Positions 5,695-8,868 of a DNA stretch of 8,868 nt are shown one piece after another (positions within the stretch are counted from its first letter, which is position 1; each line of letters starts with the position of its first letter). The stretch is from an uncultured Christensenellaceae bacterium. Its GTDB lineage: Bacteria; Bacillota; Clostridia; Christensenellales; UBA3700. Both the position numbers and the translations under genes were made by a program. The notes under the pieces were generated by a model. It was not told where the DNA came from. It saw only the letters and a program-made list of their open reading frames with translations, and searched no databases. The DNA lies in the NCBI GenBank assembly GCA_902373595.1, contig CABKMX010000028.1:1-8868 (forward strand), read 5' to 3'.

Positions 5695-7132
5695 CGTCGC
5701 CCTCCGACGGCGCGTCTATCGCCGCCGCCGCTTCGTCCTCGGGTGCGGCAATCGCATACTTGCCCAAGGTGCCCTTTATCTTGTCGTTGCGGTCGAGCGC
5801 TTCGCCGAGATCTTTTGTGACCTTTTCGCTTCTCTCTTTTGCCTTCGAGATCAGCTCGTTGAGCTTGCCGAAGTCCTTGCGGAACCTGTCGAATGCCTTG
5901 CGTATCTCCGTGCTGTTCTTTTGCAATTGCAGCGAGCGGAAACCCATCTGCAAGCTGTTGAGCAGCGCCGCTATCACCGACGGACCGCCGAGCACCACCT
6001 GATGATCCTGCCTCAATTTCGTGCTCAGCCCGGGCAGCGACATCGCCTCGGCGTAAAGTCCCTCGGACGGCAGATACATCACCGCGAAGTCTGTCGTCTT
6101 GGGCGGTGAGATGTATTTGTCCTTTATGCTCTTTGCCTGGCTTTTGAGATCGGCTTCGAGCGCCTTGCGCGCCTCGTTCATCGCGCCGACGTTGCCGTCG
6201 TTTTGGGCGGCGAGCAGCCTTTCGTAATTCTCGATCGGGAACTTGCTGTCTATGGGCAGATAGACCTCGCCTCCGTCGCGGCCGGGCATCTTGATTGCAA
6301 AGTCGACTCTGTTCTGACTCTTGACCCTGAACTGCTCTTCGTATTGCGACCTGTCCAAAAGCTCTTCGAGCAAAGCCGCGAGCGCGGTCTCGCCCCAATT
6401 GCCTCGCGTCTTGACGTTTTGGAACACTCTGTTGATGTCCTTGACGTTGTCGCCGAGCGTCTGCATCTCCTGCAAATTCTTGTTGACGGAATCCAGCTCT
6501 TTTTTGACGATGTCGAACGATGCGGTCAACCGCTGCTCCAAAGTCTTGGACAGCTTCTCGTCGACCGTCTCGCGCATCTTCTCAAGCTGCTTGTTGTTGT
6601 CCTCTCTCACCTTGCCGAGATTGTCGGTCAACTCCTTTTTGATGTCGTCCAGATTCGCGCGAAGTTCCTGCCTCGTTTCGTTGTATTGGCGGCGTATGTC
6701 CTCTTGCATTTTTTCGATTGAACGGACAGTCTCCTCTTTGAGTTCTTTGAGGCTTTTTTCGACGCCCGTGTTGATCTTCTCTGTATTTTGCTCCTGCGTG
6801 ACACGGAACTCCTTCATCTCTTTGGCGGTGTTTTCAATCAGCTTGTCCATCGACTCGCCGCTGCCTTTGAGATAGGTGCCGATCGCCGTCGCGACCGAGC
6901 TGTTGGATTGATTGATCACGCTCAGCGTCACATCCTTTGCGTTGTTGACGGCGCTCTGTATCTCCTGCGCGCGCAAATTTGCGCTCTCTTCGAGCATCTT
7001 GCGCACGTCGTTGAGCGTATCCGCGTCGACGCCGTCGCCGCGCCTTCTCACGCATGCGACAATCAAAGCGGCAAGCGCAAAGACCGCCGCAAGCGCGGCG
7101 AGCACGATTATCACTGTTTCGGGTATTGTCAT
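5684..7132 (-). CDS. rmuC: RmuC-family DNA recombination protein, membrane-anchored
   Basis: RmuC proteins limit DNA inversions and rearrangements at short inverted repeats in E. coli and are distant relatives of nucleases; the biochemical activity is not firmly known. The chosen start, ATG 7132, has GGAGG at 7142-7138 and puts a single membrane span (about residues 6-28) at the N-terminus, giving 482 residues. The open frame extends further upstream, but that part overlaps the cca 3' end and reads as a shadow. A long charged coiled coil (about 40-235) leads to the RmuC domain (about 236-420), with RGNWGE (243-248), LPIDSKFPIENY (292-303), VMYLPSEGLYAEA (351-363) and VVLGGPSVIAALLNS (379-393). 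The tail is acidic and alanine-rich. The gene lies 11 bases after cca and overlaps the PHP gene, so all should be co-transcribed. Confidence 0.92.
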   Translation of the reverse strand: MTIPETVIIVLAALAAVFALAALIVACVRRRGDGVDADTLNDVRKMLEESANLRAQEIQSAVNNAKDVTLSVINQSNSSVATAIGTYLKGSGESMDKLIENTAKEMKEFRVTQEQNTEKINTGVEKSLKELKEETVRSIEKMQEDIRRQYNETRQELRANLDDIKKELTDNLGKVREDNNKQLEKMRETVDEKLSKTLEQRLTASFDIVKKELDSVNKNLQEMQTLGDNVKDINRVFQNVKTRGNWGETALAALLEELLDRSQYEEQFRVKSQNRVDFAIKMPGRDGGEVYLPIDSKFPIENYERLLAAQNDGNVGAMNEARKALEADLKSQAKSIKDKYISPPKTTDFAVMYLPSEGLYAEAMSLPGLSTKLRQDHQVVLGGPSVIAALLNSLQMGFRSLQLQKNSTEIRKAFDRFRKDFGKLNELISKAKERSEKVTKDLGEALDRNDKIKGTLGKYAIAAPEDEAAAAIDAPSEGDDES

Positions 7133-7143
7133 TTCTCCCTCCG

Positions 7144-8499
7144 TCACCGCTGTTGCGGCTTGGCAAATTTTTTCCTCTTCTTGAGCGCCTTTTCGAGCAG
7201 CGCGTCCCTTTCGTTGGCGCACTCGTCTTTCAAGCACATCTCGAACAATCTCGACAGTTCTTCGGCAATCTCTCTCCCCCTGTAGCCTATCGCCGCAAGG
7301 TCGTCTCCGTCAATCTTCAGCTCGGACGGCTTGAACGGTATTCCGCGCTCGCGCATGATTGCCCGCTCTTTGTCGATACGGTCGGCGCGCGGATTGTGCG
7401 AGTGCATCCCCGTCGCTATGCTGTCGGCGCGCATAAGCGCGCAAACGTCGTCGATGATGTCCGCGTTTGCGACGATGAAGCGACGCAATTTTGACCGCCT
7501 CGCGGTGTTGTTGATGTCGTACATATGCACAGCGATCAGCCTGCATATCCTCTCGACCTCGCGCTTGGGATAGCCGAGCGCCGTCAACTCTCTTTCGGCG
7601 CTTGCCGCGCCGTAGACGGCGTGTTCGTACATGTTCCCGTCGCGAGCCATTGCTTCCGCCTTGCCCTCATCGTGCAACAGCGCGGCGAGCTTTATGTCTT
7701 GCGGCGCCGCGGCGGCGCACTCGAACGAGTGCCGCAACACGTCGTAAACATGCTTGTCGGGCGGCTGTTCCACTCCGTCGCACGCGGCGAGCGCCGGAAA
7801 CAACTTCGCTATCAGCCCGATACCGTGCGCAGTCGTCAAACCGTGCACGAGATGTGCGCCCGTCATGAGTCCGTCCCATTCGTGACGCTTGCGCGCCGGC
7901 GACAGCGCGTCGACATCGTCGATATGCCTGCGGCACGCATCCGCCGTCTCCCTCTCCAACTCGAATCCGAGCGCGGATGCAAACCGCGCCGCTCGCAAAA
8001 TCCGCACCGCATCTTCGGCAATCACCGTCTCGGCGTCGCGCGTTGCGCGCAGCAGCTTGCTCTTTATGTCGTCGACGCCGTTCAAAGGGTCGACGACGCG
8101 CCCTTCGGCAATGTCGAAATAGACTGCGTTGCACCTGAAGTCCCTGCGCGGAGCGTCCTCTTGCGGCGTCGCGACGAGGCGATACCCGGTCGGCGCATGT
8201 CTGCCCGTCCCTATCGCGTATTCGTCGCGGCGGAACGCGGTGTATTCGCACTTGATGTCCCCGAAAACAATCGTCGCCGACGCGACTCCGCCGTGAGGAA
8301 ATTCCACGCGCATCCCCTTGCCTTCCAATGCCGCGGCAAGCGCCTCGGGCGCAAGATCGGAACAGACGTCAAAGTCCGGCTTTGCGGCAAGCCGCCCCAT
8401 GAGAGCGTCCCTCACCGCGCCGCCGACCGCATACAACCTGTGCGGCTCAATCGCCTCGGCAATCGGCTTGAGCACTTCGAAACGCGAGAAGTCGCTCAC
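7144..8499 (-). CDS. cca: CCA tRNA nucleotidyltransferase with HD domain
   Basis: This enzyme adds or repairs the 3' CCA of tRNAs from CTP and ATP. The 451-residue class II polymerase has the head motifs GGAVRD (26-31) and DFD with carboxylates Asp42 and Asp44, the RRDFRCNA motif (118-125), and EDAVRILRAARF (162-173) for the neck and template region. An HD domain follows, with LLHDEGK (His276, Asp277), then a helical C-terminal part with DGDDL (397-401). The start is taken as GTG 8499, which overlaps the hpt stop in a GTGA junction and has GGAGA at 8510-8506. The frame remains open to an ATG at 8553, but that would add 18 residues inside hpt and has no good ribosome site. Because the nearby tRNA-Ser encodes its own CCA, the role here may be mainly repair. 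An A-adding-only paralogue cannot be excluded from motifs alone. Confidence 0.93.
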   Translation of the reverse strand: MSDFSRFEVLKPIAEAIEPHRLYAVGGAVRDALMGRLAAKPDFDVCSDLAPEALAAALEGKGMRVEFPHGGVASATIVFGDIKCEYTAFRRDEYAIGTGRHAPTGYRLVATPQEDAPRRDFRCNAVYFDIAEGRVVDPLNGVDDIKSKLLRATRDAETVIAEDAVRILRAARFASALGFELERETADACRRHIDDVDALSPARKRHEWDGLMTGAHLVHGLTTAHGIGLIAKLFPALAACDGVEQPPDKHVYDVLRHSFECAAAAPQDIKLAALLHDEGKAEAMARDGNMYEHAVYGAASAERELTALGYPKREVERICRLIAVHMYDINNTARRSKLRRFIVANADIIDDVCALMRADSIATGMHSHNPRADRIDKERAIMRERGIPFKPSELKIDGDDLAAIGYRGREIAEELSRLFEMCLKDECANERDALLEKALKKRKKFAKPQQR

Positions 8500-8868
8500 C
8501 GCGCGTCTCCGATTACCCGAAGGTCGGGAAGATTGCGGTAGAGCCCAGCGCAATCCAGACCGTAACCGACCACAAACAGATCGGGCACCTCAAAGCACAC
8601 ATAGTCCGCCTTGAAATCATTGACCCTGCGCGACGGCTTGTCCGCAAACGCGCAGACCGCCAGCGACGCCGGTCCGTATTGTCTGAGCTTTTCGGTCAAC
8701 GCCTTCATCGTCCTGCCGCTGTCGACGATGTCCTCGACCAACAGCACGTGCCTGCCCTTGATGTTGACGTCGATATCCTTGGTGATCCGCACCTCGCCCG
8801 ACGACTCGGTCGAATCCCCGTAGCTCGATGCGGCGACGGACGACACCTCGAGCGGAATGTCCATTCCG
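8496..8868 (-). CDS. hpt: Hypoxanthine phosphoribosyltransferase, partial (5' end outside window)
   Basis: This enzyme transfers phosphoribose from PRPP to hypoxanthine or guanine in purine salvage. Only the C-terminal part, about 123 residues, is in the window; the frame is open to the right edge and roughly 55-60 N-terminal residues should lie beyond it. The PRPP-binding loop VEDIVDSGRT is present (codons near 8738-8709), with its second Asp being the usual catalytic base. The sequence ADK carries the base-contacting Lys, and PDLFVVGYGLD is the purine-pocket and C-terminal signature. An ATG at 8864 is internal, not the true start. The stop overlaps the cca start in a GTGA junction, so hpt and cca are coupled. 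In many Bacillota hpt lies with tilS and ftsH; what lies upstream here cannot be seen. Confidence 0.93.
   Translation of the reverse strand, partial: GMDIPLEVSSVAASSYGDSTESSGEVRITKDIDVNIKGRHVLLVEDIVDSGRTMKALTEKLRQYGPASLAVCAFADKPSRRVNDFKADYVCFEVPDLFVVGYGLDCAGLYRNLPDLRVIGDAR

Noticed and set aside
7133..7237. Upstream in-frame extension of rmuC (35 extra residues)
   Set aside because: It overlaps the cca 3' end, is Arg/Lys/Glu-rich without family similarity, and would bury the membrane span; ATG 7132 has a strong GGAGG.
7525..8541. 338-codon plus-strand open frame opposite cca
   Set aside because: It is antisense to an intact CCA enzyme with conserved motifs. Its Arg-rich composition fits a shadow.

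Overview
The window looks like a chromosomal segment of a Gram-positive, Clostridia-like bacterium (Bacillota) that carries one end of an integrated mobile element on its left. This rests on gene content and style: a PgcA-type phosphosugar mutase, a VanW-family secreted protein, strong GGAGG ribosome sites, a tRNA with an encoded CCA, and a large serine recombinase of the kind common in clostridial integrative elements. A more exact taxon cannot be read from the sequence. The right-hand part is visibly richer in G+C than the recombinase, which is A-rich in codon use and looks acquired.

Left region (1-1935): a 270-base lead-in with a plausible promoter, an imperfect long inverted repeat and a chain of overlapping hairpins precedes the recombinase gene, which runs rightward. 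Its last codons run antisense through a rho-independent terminator (1816-1856) and then through most of a tRNA-Ser(GGA) gene (1865-1955), where its only stop codon lies. The tRNA is transcribed leftward, head-on to the recombinase. This is the probable element-chromosome junction; the rest of the element would lie to the left of the window.

Right region (1956-8868): every gene is on the minus strand. In transcription order they are hpt (5' end cut off by the window edge), cca, rmuC, a PHP-domain phosphoesterase and a vanW-like gene. The first four are joined by a GTGA stop/start overlap, an 11-base gap and an 11-base overlap, so they are very likely one operon, with vanW 40 bases further on. 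After a 182-base gap with its own promoter comes the PgcA-like phosphoglucomutase/phosphomannomutase gene, followed by tRNA-Ser with its own promoter. The functions are housekeeping: purine salvage, tRNA 3'-end maintenance, a DNA-associated membrane protein, nucleotide or oligonucleotide turnover, the cell envelope, and sugar-phosphate supply for envelope precursors.

I found no wholly new defence or metabolic system. The most notable structure is the interlocked recombinase/terminator/tRNA junction, followed by the recombinase's degenerate second copy of its own catalytic motif and its structured 5' leader.
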